The position numbers and the translations under genes were made by a program. DNA of 64,000 bases, taken from the NCBI GenBank assembly GCA_018881555.1, contig JACAXG010000007.1, positions 16,225,235-16,289,234 on the forward strand, read 5' to 3'. Under the pieces are notes generated by a model. That model did not search any database and had not been told where the DNA came from. It saw nothing but the letters and a program-made list of their open reading frames with translations. This stretch comes from Amblyornis subalaris. Its lineage: Eukaryota > Chordata > Aves > Passeriformes > Ptilonorhynchidae. Below, in pieces: positions 21,633-32,735 of the stretch (position 1 is the first letter of the stretch; the number at the start of each line of letters is the position of its first letter).

Positions 21633-24409
21633 ATAATAAAATCCATGGTATTTCTGCATGACATTACATTACATTGTCTAGCCAAGAATGCACAGCATTG
21701 CTGTAACTCCACCTCCCAATCTGNATACTGATCTAATGCTGCTCTAGCATTCAATCGTCTTCTGAAAATTATGCATTTATTTTTCATATTTGAAGACTAT
21801 ATGTTTTTTGATTTAGTCCTAAAGCTGGTGTTGCCTTTCCTTCACACACACACATCCCCACACACCCCATCCCCTTCACCTAATAGAAAATTGCAAATAA
21901 AAAGGTACTGTGGTTTATAGTTAATGACCTTTTGCCCTGACAGCATTATTTAAACAAAAGTTCTCTTGCTTTAGCTGTTATTCCACTGGTTAACTGAGGG
22001 ACTTGTCCCTTTTTTTATTTAAGCATTCATGTATTCCTTTGCAGTGGCTGGAAACTTTTTGTTGAAACAATTTCTGTGTGAAAAATGCCATTGAACTAAA
22101 ACAATTTTCTTGAATATATACTACCTTTTTTTTACACTGTTGTTTTATGGGGAAAAAAATTATTTTCAACAGTTTCAGGCATTCATTTTTCAGCTTCTTT
22201 GGAGTATGGATTTTAAACAATTAGGAGTAGTGCTCCATTATGTAAATTGTAAGGATAGAGCAGAGGAAAAAGGTTTGCTAGAAATTTTAGCATTGTCAGT
22301 AAATGGACTGTGGCTGTGACACTTTATTTCAGACGTTCTCGCATTTATGAGGAAATAATAAATCCATGTGGCTCCTTTTGTTTTTAGGAAATGTTTTATT
22401 TTTATGGATCTCTTATACTAGAGGTGAAAAAGTACTCAACGNTGCACAGATTTAATTCCCGTCTACTTGCATTCAGGAGAGTTGCCTGCAGCATGTGTTG
22501 CTTCTTAGAGATCTGCTGCAGCATATCCACACATTCAAGTCACCAAAGGCTTGGCTTAGATCTCGGTTTTGCTCTAAAATCCCCATTGTACACCACGACT
22601 TTTAAGTCTTTGAGACTGTGCCTGCAAAACAGCTGGGCAGTCTTAAGGAGGTTTAAGGGCTTTAGATTTAATACTGGACTATATGCCTCGGTGGGCTTGG
22701 GAATGACAAGTGCTGAGCACAGGCAGTCCCATGCAGCATCCTGCTGGCACTTACTCTGCAGCCCCACACTCCAGGCTTTTTCTTATCTCCCACCCTATGG
22801 CCAGTAAGGTACTTGAGAAAGGGAATTTTTGGCATTGAAAAGAACTTGGAAATATCATTTTACCTCCTCTGACACCTCCTGAAAAAAAAGGATAAGTCTT
22901 TCCTAAATTTGACACAAAGCCAAAGCCTTAGCCTTTTTGATGCTGTCAGTGAGTGGAGAGGCAGGGAAAAAANCTTGTATTGATTACAGAAGGTTAAATC
23001 CAAAGGGACTGTGAAAATGTGGGTTTTCACACAGCTTTAAGAAAAATTGTGTGTGCTTCAGAGATGCTAAAATGTTGGTTTGAAGTTGTAAGCCGTGTCT
23101 AATGGCTTTACTAACATTGCCATGTAAATTTGGAGCCGCAGAAGTTATTCAGCGTGTACGATCTAGATGTGCACAGGAAAGTATATTCTGTGTGTATGAA
23201 GTGTGCCCTACCCTATTCACAAGACTCTCTCCTTTTTTCAGTTGGTTAGATACAACAGATTAAAAAAAATCCTCTTATAAAAATGTGGACAGTCTCCTTG
23301 TGGAAACAAAGTGGTTTGATATATTGTGTTTGTTTACACCACACACTTATTATCTACGATGTGGTTGCAATATATATTTTGCCACTCAAAGTTTGTGCAC
23401 ACAACTTTTTATCTGGAAGCGTCTGGAAAAGCTACATTAAAAGTACTATACGCTTCTGAAGTTCTTTTCAGTGTTTTCCAATAGCATGTGTAAAAAATGT
23501 TCTTGTCTGATACTGGAAGTGATCCCTATCAGTTCTACTTCATAAAATTCCTAGAGCTTTCATTTTCACGCACCTTCACATTCTTCACAACCAGTGGTAT
23601 TGATATGCCATATAACAACCCCTCTCTAGGATGACTGCTGCAAATAAGTACTACTAAAAATATCACAAAGATTGATCCTTTTTTTCCTGCCCAGTTATCT
23701 ATGTTCAAATGATTAGATAGTCCCCCTGGGCATAAACATGAATAACAAAAAGAGGGCTTTGAGAAGCAGAATAGAACACTCTGAATGAGTACTCAATTTT
23801 GCAGAGTTGGACAAATCTTAACCAAAATATACACATATTAAATCACTCTCTCCTATGTGAAAAGAGTTCAAGATCATAACATCCATGGTCATCTAGCCTA
23901 CCCAGGGTTTTCCCTGGCCAGTTTGTGATGAAGCTGGTTTATTGCTACGTGATCAAACAAGAGGTGGATTCTGACACAGACTCCACTGGCACCACTACGA
24001 ATGTGTTTGCAAGCTCATCCTCCAAGGCAACACNGTTTCATTACACTTTAGATGAGCTGGTCTAACCTGTAATAACAGATCAATAACCCTACGTGCAGTA
24101 GCCCTGATGTGGCAGTTTATGTGATCTGGTGTACCTGCACGCACCAGTGTGCTCCGTGTGTCCCTAACACCCTCTTCTCAGTGCACATGCATGCAAATAA
24201 TTCCAAGAAGCACCCAGAATTTTTAAATGGCTAGTTACACGCCCCCAGTGCCCAGTAAGCTACAAAGAATCCCTTCCACAGCAATACCATTACTCCTGTT
24301 GAGTGTCATCTGCTGTGTGGAAAAAAAAAGACATTCAGTCTTGGTGTGTAGATTTCAGGGGACTGCATGAACATGTGACAGCACTTACCAGACATGCATA
24401 TTTACATTA
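21633..24409. other. Unique non-coding DNA between two CR1 copies
   Basis: No gene is recognised. A CA-rich microsatellite is at 21843-21866. A frame of 138 codons (plus, 22391-22807) overlaps a 75-codon minus frame. Neither has a recognisable motif. Confidence 0.55.
21843..21866 (+). repeat. CA microsatellite
   Basis: A 'cacacacacaca' run, then an interrupted 'tccccacacacccc' extension. Confidence 0.85.
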
Positions 24410-24825
24410 TCATAGAATCACAGAGTGGTTTGGGTTGGAAGGGACCAAGGCTATCTAGTTCCAACTCCCTGCTGCCACACCTTCCAGTGGACCAGGCTGC
24501 TCAGCGTCCCATCCAATCAGGCCTCGAACACTTCCAGGGGGGAAGCATCTACAACTTTTCTGGGCAACCTTTTCCAGTATCTCACCACCTACACAGTAAG
24601 GAATTTCTTCCTAATATCTGATCTAAACCTGCCCTCTTTCAGTTTAAAGCCATTCCCCTTGTTCTCTCACTGCACATACTTTTAAGAAGTCCCTCTCCAG
24701 CTTTCTTGCAGGCCCCCTTTAGGTACTGAAAGGTGGTGATAAGGTCACCCCAGAGGCTTTTCTTCTCCAGTCTGAATAACCTCAATTCTCTCAGGCTTTC
24801 TTCATAGGAAATCATCTTCATCAAG
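24410..24825 (-). mobile_element. CR1 LINE 3' fragment
   Basis: The plus strand begins 'tcatagaatcacagagtgg' followed by 'tttgggttggaagggacc', the classic complement of a CR1 3' end. The element therefore runs on the minus strand, with its truncated 5' end at about 24825. The minus strand reads through part of the ORF2 C-terminus with the blocks 'YEESLRELRLFRLEKKSL', 'GDLITTFQYLKG' and 'CSERTRG'. Of the CR1 copies in the window this is the cleanest, suggesting a younger insertion than the one at 20.6 kb. Confidence 0.93.
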
Positions 24826-24857
24826 GAAACGTATTNCCCCATTATAATTATCTTCAT
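24639..24857 (-). pseudogene. CR1 ORF2 C-terminal remnant
   Basis: The residues named for the parent element form a 60-residue match to the C-terminal tail of CR1 ORF2, which follows the reverse-transcriptase core. The first ten or so codons of the open frame (to about 24826) come from flanking DNA. The frame is lost after 'RTRGMALN' by a stop, where intact copies continue. Confidence 0.85.
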
Positions 24858-27800
24858 CTACATATATATGTATAAACATCAGCAGGAACAAAAAAAAATA
24901 GAATACATGCAGCCCTGCTTGCTGGTGTGATGACTTTTACAGGTTTGAGACTGAACTAAGAGAATTATGAGCATTTTTATTTCATCCTCTTGANTGGGCT
25001 TTTCAGATGTGCAGAGAAGTCAACTGAACTATTCCATGTCTAAAAAATGGCAGAGGAGAAGAGAAATACCCTGGACAGCAGCTCAGAGGTGAATTACTTT
25101 CAACAATCCTTCAGCAATGCTGGGCATCTTTACTCAATCACATGCACCAACAACAGATACCGCCTCCTCAAAACACTAAAGGATCACACTGGGCACCTGA
25201 TTTCTACCCTCCAAGAAAAGGACTTGCTTTTTCTATTCAACATAATGCCCCCAAGTCCAAGGCAGCCTAATGCCTTTTTTCCTTTTTCTGTAGCAGAGGA
25301 AACAGGCATCTTATCATGCCCTTCTTCAAAAAGTGAAGCAATTTCCATCACAAACTTGAGTTGGAGGTGCACTAGGTCTGAAGGATCTTTGGGTCTAGAG
25401 GATCAGGTTGCAGAGGCTGGGGGAACAGAGTGGGGAGGAGCTTCCCAGGGAAAAGTGTGGAGCTTTTGGGTTTTTTTCTTAGAAGACGGGAAATACGGCA
25501 GCAATGCTTTGAGTAACGCAGAGCATAGGATTAATGGATTTAGAGTAAACCAACAGAAGCAAAAACTGTGGAGATGCACCTTTGCTTAAAATATTGGCAG
25601 GACCTTGCTTTGATTTACACTCCATTTATTAAGTATTGGCTTCCAGAAGGGACATGCAGCAGTTTGATAAGTTTGGTTTAGTAATAGATCATATAGCACC
25701 AATAAAAATGTAGTGGTGGGGGAAGCCCATTCCTCCCAAATTCCCAGCTAAAGAAAACTAATGACAGAGTCATTACCACCACAGGGGTTCTGATTACACC
25801 TGTTGATACAAGATTGATTTTTCTTGGCCCACAGTCAAATGCCATCTCTGCAAACAGCTCCCGGCAGTACTGCACGTGGGGGGTTATTTTGGGGCCGCTG
25901 ACTTAGGTGGCACTGTTTGGTTTACTGTTTTCTCATGAGTGTTCCCAGACATTTTGGTGCCTGCCTAAGTACAGGGCTCGCCAAGAGCAGCCAATGCAGG
26001 TCATAAAACACTGTAAAAGAGAATTTCCATTTCAGCTCTGACTCTGTCCTGAATTCAGGATGGCTGCCTGTGAAGCACTATACTTACGGGTGCTTATGAT
26101 TCAGAAGTTTCCAGCCCATACACTAGTTGCAGCTTTTATCTCTCTGACTTTGATCTCCTCTGTATTCTCTTAAATATAATTAAACCCGTCACATCATTTC
26201 CCATCTTCTGACTTTCTTTCTGAAACAAAACATTTGTGCACAAATTAGGAATTTTAAACAAAGACAGTTCCAAAGAGCAGTAAAATATATTTGGGACATT
26301 TCAGCTCCACCTCNTATATCATTTACTGACAAATGTGGTTCATTCCATCCTGACTAACTCCTGAACCAGAAAGCTTTATTTCATTTTTTCTAGCACAGTA
26401 TATTTTACCGCAATTTTTCTTAATGTCTGCCACTGCTAACCTGGAACCTTCTTATGACACGAATTTGACAACGCTGGCACAAAACAAAGTGCAAGTCTCA
26501 CTGACAAACTGCACAAACTGCATCTTGTGATTTGACACATTGATTTAACTAATGCAGAAGATTTGTGAGGAAACAAATTCTTCGAAACTTTCAACAAATC
26601 TGTGCATTATTCAGAGTTTTAACACAGGTCAAAGCTGTGCTTGCCCTTTTAAAACTACATCTAAGCTCAGTGTCTAAGGAGATATGAAGTGCACAATATT
26701 GATATGAACTATTCGTTTTATTCCTTACTGTGTATGCAGTTTTGCGAAGCAGAAAGAAACAAAAAATAACCTACTTTTCAAAGCTGTTTTATGTTGTCCT
26801 GTTAAAATCTGAATTCAGTCCTCCAAATTGTTTTATCTCCAGCNAGAATTCTCCACTTTTTATTGGTAAGATCTTTCCTAGCGTCTCTAATATCCCATTA
26901 CACTCCAAGTAGTTACAGGTTTATCCTCACAATGCTTCCTCNCACCCCATAGCAGCAAAATTATTACCATTTTACAGATGAAGGCCTGAGGCACAAAGCG
27001 ATTACATGATTAGCCACTGTTGCAACAGAATTTTGAAGTGTAGCAAAATGTTATCCCATGCCGAAGGAATGCTTTAACACTGGTTCTAGAATCCTCTGCA
27101 ATAAGAAGAAAAACTAAAAATAGCATGTCAGGAGAGACACCTGGTATGATTAACTCAACTGAACATAATGGATTACATGAAAGACTACAGAAACTACTGA
27201 ATGCCCTGTGCTCAGTTCCATCAGAAGTGTACGTGTTTTACAGGAAGTGATGGCTCCCTNGGAAAGGCAGGAGCTTGTGGTTAACACCCGTAACAGATGA
27301 ATCACAAAATGGGCTGCTTCTTGGGCTGTACTTTACCTTGCCAGATCCTGTGAAGAGTTTCTCCAAAGTCTATCCAAACAAGGTGTTGCCAAGTCGCTAG
27401 CCCTGTCCGAGTGACCTGAGCCAGGTGAGGGCAGCCAGGACTTGTTAGAGTTGCTGTGCCCAGGCGGTTTGGGTGTGACTGCATCAGTCCTTGTGTTCCC
27501 CAGGACCACTGGGCACACACATGAGAGCTTTGCAGTGATTCTAAATGCAGCTATTGCTTAATACCAGCCAAGGGACAACTCTAGAAATCAGAGATCCTGG
27601 ATTTAGTTAGTTTATCCATATGAAGATTAAAAAATGATCCATTTGGTTTTAAGAATACTTAGAGGGGAAAACCATGAACACCAGACATTTCCTCAAGATA
27701 ACAAAAGAAGACACTGCAAGATCTTTCCAGCGTATGGGAACAGAAGCTACATAAATTTCAGTGATTTTAACTGACATGATTTTTTTCACCTTTAATGCAA

Positions 27801-28400
27801 GTCTCGTGATTTAGGGATTTTTCATAGAGTCTCCAACTGCTGTAATTACTTCATTCCTAGCATCAATGTTTCCACTAAAAAAAAAATAAAATTGATTTCT
27901 ATCCCTCAGTGGCTTCACACAAAATACATTTAAACTATGAACATTGAAGTCTAAAGAACAGAATAAGAATGAAATGGTATCCCCTCCTTTTTTATGCATG
28001 ATGTTGGCAATGGGGATATTGAGCTGGGAATTAAATGCACAACAGTTTTAAGTGAATATGAGAGGTACATAGGCACAGAGTGTTGCCCCATTACTTGCAG
28101 TCTTTAATTAGCATTAATATTTAGAATGAAAAAAACGTTTTGTTCAGACTTTTGGATATGAAAATATTAAACGTACTTTGGCTCGTGTTGTGCAAAAAGT
28201 GGAATTAGATCCCTGTCATGGTTCTTCCCCAACTTCAAAAAATGCCCACAGAATATGAGTCCCAGCCCCATGTCCCATCTGCAATGCATCCTGGAAAGAT
28301 TCTCTGTCAGCCTCACACTGCAAATACCCTGCAAGAGCTGTCTCGTATCTTCTAAAAGGGTTTGTCATCTTTCAGACACGGATCTTTGATACTGCTACTT
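24826..28400. other. Mostly unique non-coding DNA with one long open frame
   Basis: Apart from the 180-codon frame at 25047-25589, nothing resembling an exon or a known transposon is visible. Frames at 27.3-27.5 kb open in two phases over a GC-richer patch. Confidence 0.5.
25047..25589 (+). other. Longest ATG open frame (180 codons), coding status unsupported
   Basis: The frame starts at an ATG in good Kozak context (A at -3, G at +4) and ends at a TAA. The translation begins MAEEKRNTLDSS and is soluble-looking, with no transmembrane segment, repeat or catalytic motif that I recognise. A homopolymer-rich stretch (ggtttttttctt) encodes an aromatic run near residue 145. A frame of this length is near the top of what chance gives in 64 kb of this composition. 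No promoter, splice site or polyadenylation signal is clearly attached. It may be a chance frame or a young orphan gene, and I favour chance. Confidence 0.1.
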
Positions 28401-28412
28401 AATAAAAGCCTT

Positions 28413-28440
28413 AAAAAGAAAAAAAAAAAGAAAAGAAAAC
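28413..28440 (+). repeat. A-rich tract after an AATAAA
   Basis: (A)nG runs begin about ten bases after AATAAA near 28400. This pattern can mark the 3' end of a retrocopy. The 200 bases upstream do not resemble a gene that I know. Confidence 0.6.
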
Positions 28441-28595
28441 AAGAGTAGATGCTCAGAATGAAAGGATAAATAAACAAAACANAAGCCCAGCACCTTGAGA
28501 ATGTGTGACTGCTCTGAGTCCGTGTTTTACAGATAAATGAAGGCTAGACAAGTGAGCACACAGCAGTCTTGAAGACAGCACATTCTCTTTTTGGG

Positions 28596-28618
28596 AAAAA
28601 AAAAGAAAAAGAAAAAAG
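28596..28618 (+). repeat. A-rich (A)nG tract
   Basis: Runs of A broken by single G, like the tract 170 bases to the left. Confidence 0.7.
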
Positions 28619-30064
28619 ACACACAATCCAGTTCTGTTAGCATATGTTGTATAAGGTTTTTTCAGTCATATCAGACATTATCTNATGTAATAAGTTTTGT
28701 CAGCAGCTTGATGTGACAGCACAACATGCCTCAAGAGAACCTCAAAGGAACTGATTGTTTCAGGTGTTTTTTGTTTAGGAACACAATCTTTTCCCAGGCT
28801 CCAGTCTTTGAAATAGTGNCAGGCTGGAGCAGACTCATATTGCTGGAAGACGCAGATACTTTTGCTGAGCTGACAAGAAGATATTCCTTCTAGACATGCT
28901 CTGTAGAGCATGTGGGGCTGTCACATGTGTCTCTTTAAATGAACTGAAATGCTGAGGTAGCAGCATAGATTATTATTTATAGAGCCCTACTATTTCAGGT
29001 ATATGTAGAAGATAGTNCCAAATATGTAGGACTACCTGTACTTTTCAATTTGAGCACTGAACATGTTCATTTTGGAGAGAGAATGGAAAAGGCAAAGTAC
29101 AATGAACAGAGAAAAAAAGGTGAACCAGTTGTGAACACCACCTTAAGGCTCTATTTTGAGAGCACTGTTCATTCATTACATTAACAAATTGTCTCATTTA
29201 TCCCAGCTAAACTGANGTCTTCTTGCCCTGTGTCCTTGTACTTTACTTGGTCCTTTGCTGACATTTTGGACTATGCCAGCAAAACCAGTCCAGTAATTAC
29301 CAAGGACTCTTGAAGAGAAGAGGCATGAGCCACATATAGTTCCTCATTCTCACTGAAAAGCCTTCCAGGCATGCTGAAGAAATAGAGGAGAAAGTAAAAA
29401 AGGTACAGAGAAGTATTATCAATTATTACCTGTTATTTATTGGGGTAAAAGATAGTACAAATTCTTCAGTTGTTCAAAGTGGGCCGCTGTATTTCCAATT
29501 ATTGTACAAAAAAGAGGAAATANCACACAGGAGGTAGGTGGGAGAGTATGATGGTCAACTTGCCATGATATAGTTGTGGAAGGTTTATTGTCATTTATTT
29601 TCACAGGAAGAATTAAAATAATTGACATTTATCCCTTCAAACAAGATCTAAACATAATCCTTTTTCTTCAGCGGCCCATCATGACTTAGGGAGGGCAAAA
29701 CTCCTCTGCAGTGGCTCAGGTATGATGTAGACCTACACACTGACAGAAATATCAAAAGAAGCTTCCCAACCTATTTCAGCTCAAACAAAAAATTAGGTGA
29801 AATGCTGTCTTCAGAGAAATAGGTTCAAAAGTTATATAGCTTGACCATATTCTAGTTGACTTATAGATACAAAACACTTTCAAAAGACTTCGAGCAACAG
29901 TGTGAAAAATAAACAGTGAGAGACATTCACTAGGGGAAAGAAGAAAATGGAACAAAAATTGCAAAATTGAAAACATAATATAAATTGAATAATCATGGCA
30001 ATCAATAATGTTTACAACCGTGGCATTCCCTCAGAGCTGTGCAGACTTAAGTGACATAATTGGG

Positions 30065-30099
30065 AAAAAAAAAAAAAGAAAAAAAGAAAAAGAAAAAAG
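30065..30099 (+). repeat. A-rich (A)nG tract
   Basis: The longest of the local purine tracts: a pure A run followed by three A-run/G steps. Confidence 0.8.
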
Positions 30100-30965
30100 C
30101 CCTACAATTAGGAGGGCTATAGCTACCAAATTTTGTTTGAAAACTTCTCCTATCTCTCTACCACCTCTAGAGCTGGATGAAGAAGTTCGGTATTTTTATA
30201 ACTGGCCAAAAGTTGGTAGGAAGGCTTCACTCAACTCACTTCAATATTTTTAACTTTACGGCCTTTGGAACAGTCTGGGGGACTTCTCCACTTCTAATGA
30301 ATCAGCGCAGTTGTGATAACAGTCAATGTGTTCCATTGAAGTCCAAAAATAAAACAGCGTAGAAATGGGTGTGACAGAAAGGGTCTTAGAAAGTCACTGA
30401 GACACATACAACGTGACTGTTCAAAAATAGATAAGTGAGAAGAGCAGGGACTTAAACCTGTACAAATGCTACATGCTTCAGCTCAGTCCTGCTATCTTTG
30501 CATACTTGTCTCTTGGCTGGATTCAGGTATGGCTTATTCTATGTTCTGATTTCTAAATAAAGGAATATCTAAATCAAATAAATCTTCTGTTTCCTGTTGC
30601 CCTCTGAATACCTGAGCATCCACTCACTGGAGACGAGAAGCCTTTCAAGAAGCACTCTGTCTACTGACATCAGTGGCATTGATAATACAGAGAAAGTGCT
30701 CTTTGTGCAGCCAGCACCATCCCATGTACATTATAAAGGCAGCAGTGCCTAATTACAGTGGGTGGCTTTTTCTGAAAGGCCTTGAGAACAAACTGTGTGT
30801 CTTGTTTTTCAAGAGAGCTCCAATTGTTAGGAAGTACGCCCCATAATTTTTTTATGGGCTTGGCATGTTGTTTCTGCTTTCATTGATTAATGAGATAGTG
30901 CCCCTTACAGTAGGTCACAAATTGGATTCTGTAAAAGAGGACATTAGAGATTTACAAGGTTTTGG

Positions 30966-30989
30966 GGAAAAGAAAGAAAAAGAAAAAGC
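30966..30989 (+). repeat. A-rich (A)nG tract
   Basis: Four A-run/G steps, ending 'gaaaaagcaagc'. Confidence 0.7.
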
Positions 30990-32439
30990 AAGCATGTGCA
31001 CAACACAATGGGCATTGATCAGCTCTTTTGGAACTTTGTCATTATAGCACCAGGGAACAAATTATCATTTCTTGAAGACTACTGACATTCTGATCTACAA
31101 GGCAGACNCATTCAGGGTATTTTCATCCTTGAGAGTTTATTCTCACTGAATCTTGCATGTAAACCTAGTAAGGTCTTGGGCTGTGTCCCACTCTATGCAG
31201 TGTTCTTGGGAAACGAAGAGCTTCTCAGCAGCAGGCTGCCTTTAGGTGCCCCTTCATCACTTCTGAGAGAGGACCACTTCAATGCATTGGCAGTAGCATA
31301 ACAAGATTGAGAACCTCTTGAAACCACCTGCATTACACAATACATCACAGCTACTGACAAGGCACATTACCTGTGTGATATCCATCTGATCTTCCACTGT
31401 AGTGATTGCACTTTGGTGAGCTGTTAAGGTAGGAATTGCTCTTTTCATCTGCCATATTCCAGCAGTTCTACAGAAATATTTGTTCTTAACTAAATGATAT
31501 GATGGTCAAATATGCTTTATTTTTAATCACTGTTTAGATGATTTATTTTGTGTACATTCAATCTAATGGGCAAATACTTCCAAGAGTAAACATATTAAGC
31601 AGCTCTTGAAAAACCTATACAAAACAAGATTCTAAATCTGCTTGCAGTGCATTAATCAAGTGGCAGAGTAAGCAAATATTGATATGTAATTTAATCTTAC
31701 AATCTGTCCACAAATAAAGACATATAGCTCCAGACAGAGGGTTTCCATATCTGTCCCTTGATCCATAAACAAGTATAAACCAAACTGCCTTGTAAGGCGA
31801 GGAACATGAGTTTAGGAGTGTGCTTAATCAACTGAACTAGAGAGTTCAAAAGTACATCAATAATAGCTTTTATTTAATGGTGGCATCACTGAGGATGGAG
31901 CATTAATTTGGGGTAAAGTAACGAAGAGGAAAAAAAGCAGACACTAGTGCCGAAAGCAGCTTCTTGACCAGCACAGTGGATGTGTGCATCATGGCTGAAC
32001 AGGTTTAGACAGGCTGGTAATGTTTGCAGTGGGCTTTAGGGCAAGACTGTTAATGGCAGGGTGTTCAACATAACCCCACAAGCCAATCTGCAAACAGAGC
32101 TCAGCAGTGTCAGCAAAATTAGCTGCAATAAGTAACTGCAAAGAATGTGCAGCACTGCAGGCAGAGAAACATCAGCCTCTACTGAGGCAGGGATAAAAAG
32201 CTTAAAGATGTCCTACTCCTGCCTAAAGTGAGCCGTTGCTTTAATGATACACCCTGGCTCTGAGAGACCCTGGAATAGACCTGTCCCTTCTGCATCTGAG
32301 CTCCCACAGCTCTGCCATGCCAAACCCTGCACAGGTACAAGGACTCCTTCCACAGGCTCGTGTGAAACCCTGTTTAAATGTGCAGATCCTGACAACAGAA
32401 ATCTCTGCAGCAGAGGTTTCCCTAACACCTATAGAGACC

Positions 32440-32735
32440 ACATCAGAACAGATACCCACATTGCTGAGCAAGGAGTACCCGTGCTGGAGCAAGTGAATAT
32501 TCCCGGAAAAGAAAAAGCCCATGCTGGAGNAGGTTTATCCCGAAGGACTGCTGCCCATGAAGGACCCATGCCAGAACAGGGTAACAGTGTGAGGAGGAAG
32601 GAAAAGCAAAGAGGAGCTATCAGAGGGCTGAACACAACTACCCATTGTCCATTCTCCTGTGCTGTTGGGTGGGGGAAGGTAGAAGAGTGGTATGAGAGGA
32701 GTGAAATTGAGCCTAAAAGAAGCCATGATTTGTGG
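32440..32735 (+). mobile_element. Old LTR relic related to family 1 (copy D)
   Basis: The blocks 'gctggagcaag', 'catgctggag' (ambiguous base) 'aggttta', 'gaaggactgctgcccatg', 'gtgtgaggaggaaggaaaag' and 'gggggaaggtag' follow the order seen in the LTRs at 40.1 kb (plus) and 8.8 kb (minus). Divergence is clearly higher and neither end is recognisable. The long frames crossing it (plus 32244-32774, minus 32429-32851) reflect the stop-poor repeat and are not genes. The left limit could extend to about 32.2 kb, where GC content is already raised. Confidence 0.6.

Larger units (their letters stand above)
28401..32439. other. Unique non-coding DNA with a cluster of purine tracts
   Basis: Four A-rich tracts punctuated by single G (28413-28440, 28596-28618, 30065-30099, 30966-30989) all lie on the plus strand within 2.6 kb. 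The first is preceded by AATAAA at a distance that would suit a processed transcript tail, but no retrocopy body is recognised upstream. Otherwise nothing is seen. Confidence 0.5.

Noticed and set aside
22391..22807. 138-codon plus-strand frame
   Set aside because: Cys- and Ser-rich without a domain pattern, overlapped by a minus frame, and with no splice or Kozak support.
28190..28440. A processed pseudogene ending at the AATAAA and A tract
   Set aside because: No recognisable coding body upstream and no flanking direct repeat was found by eye.
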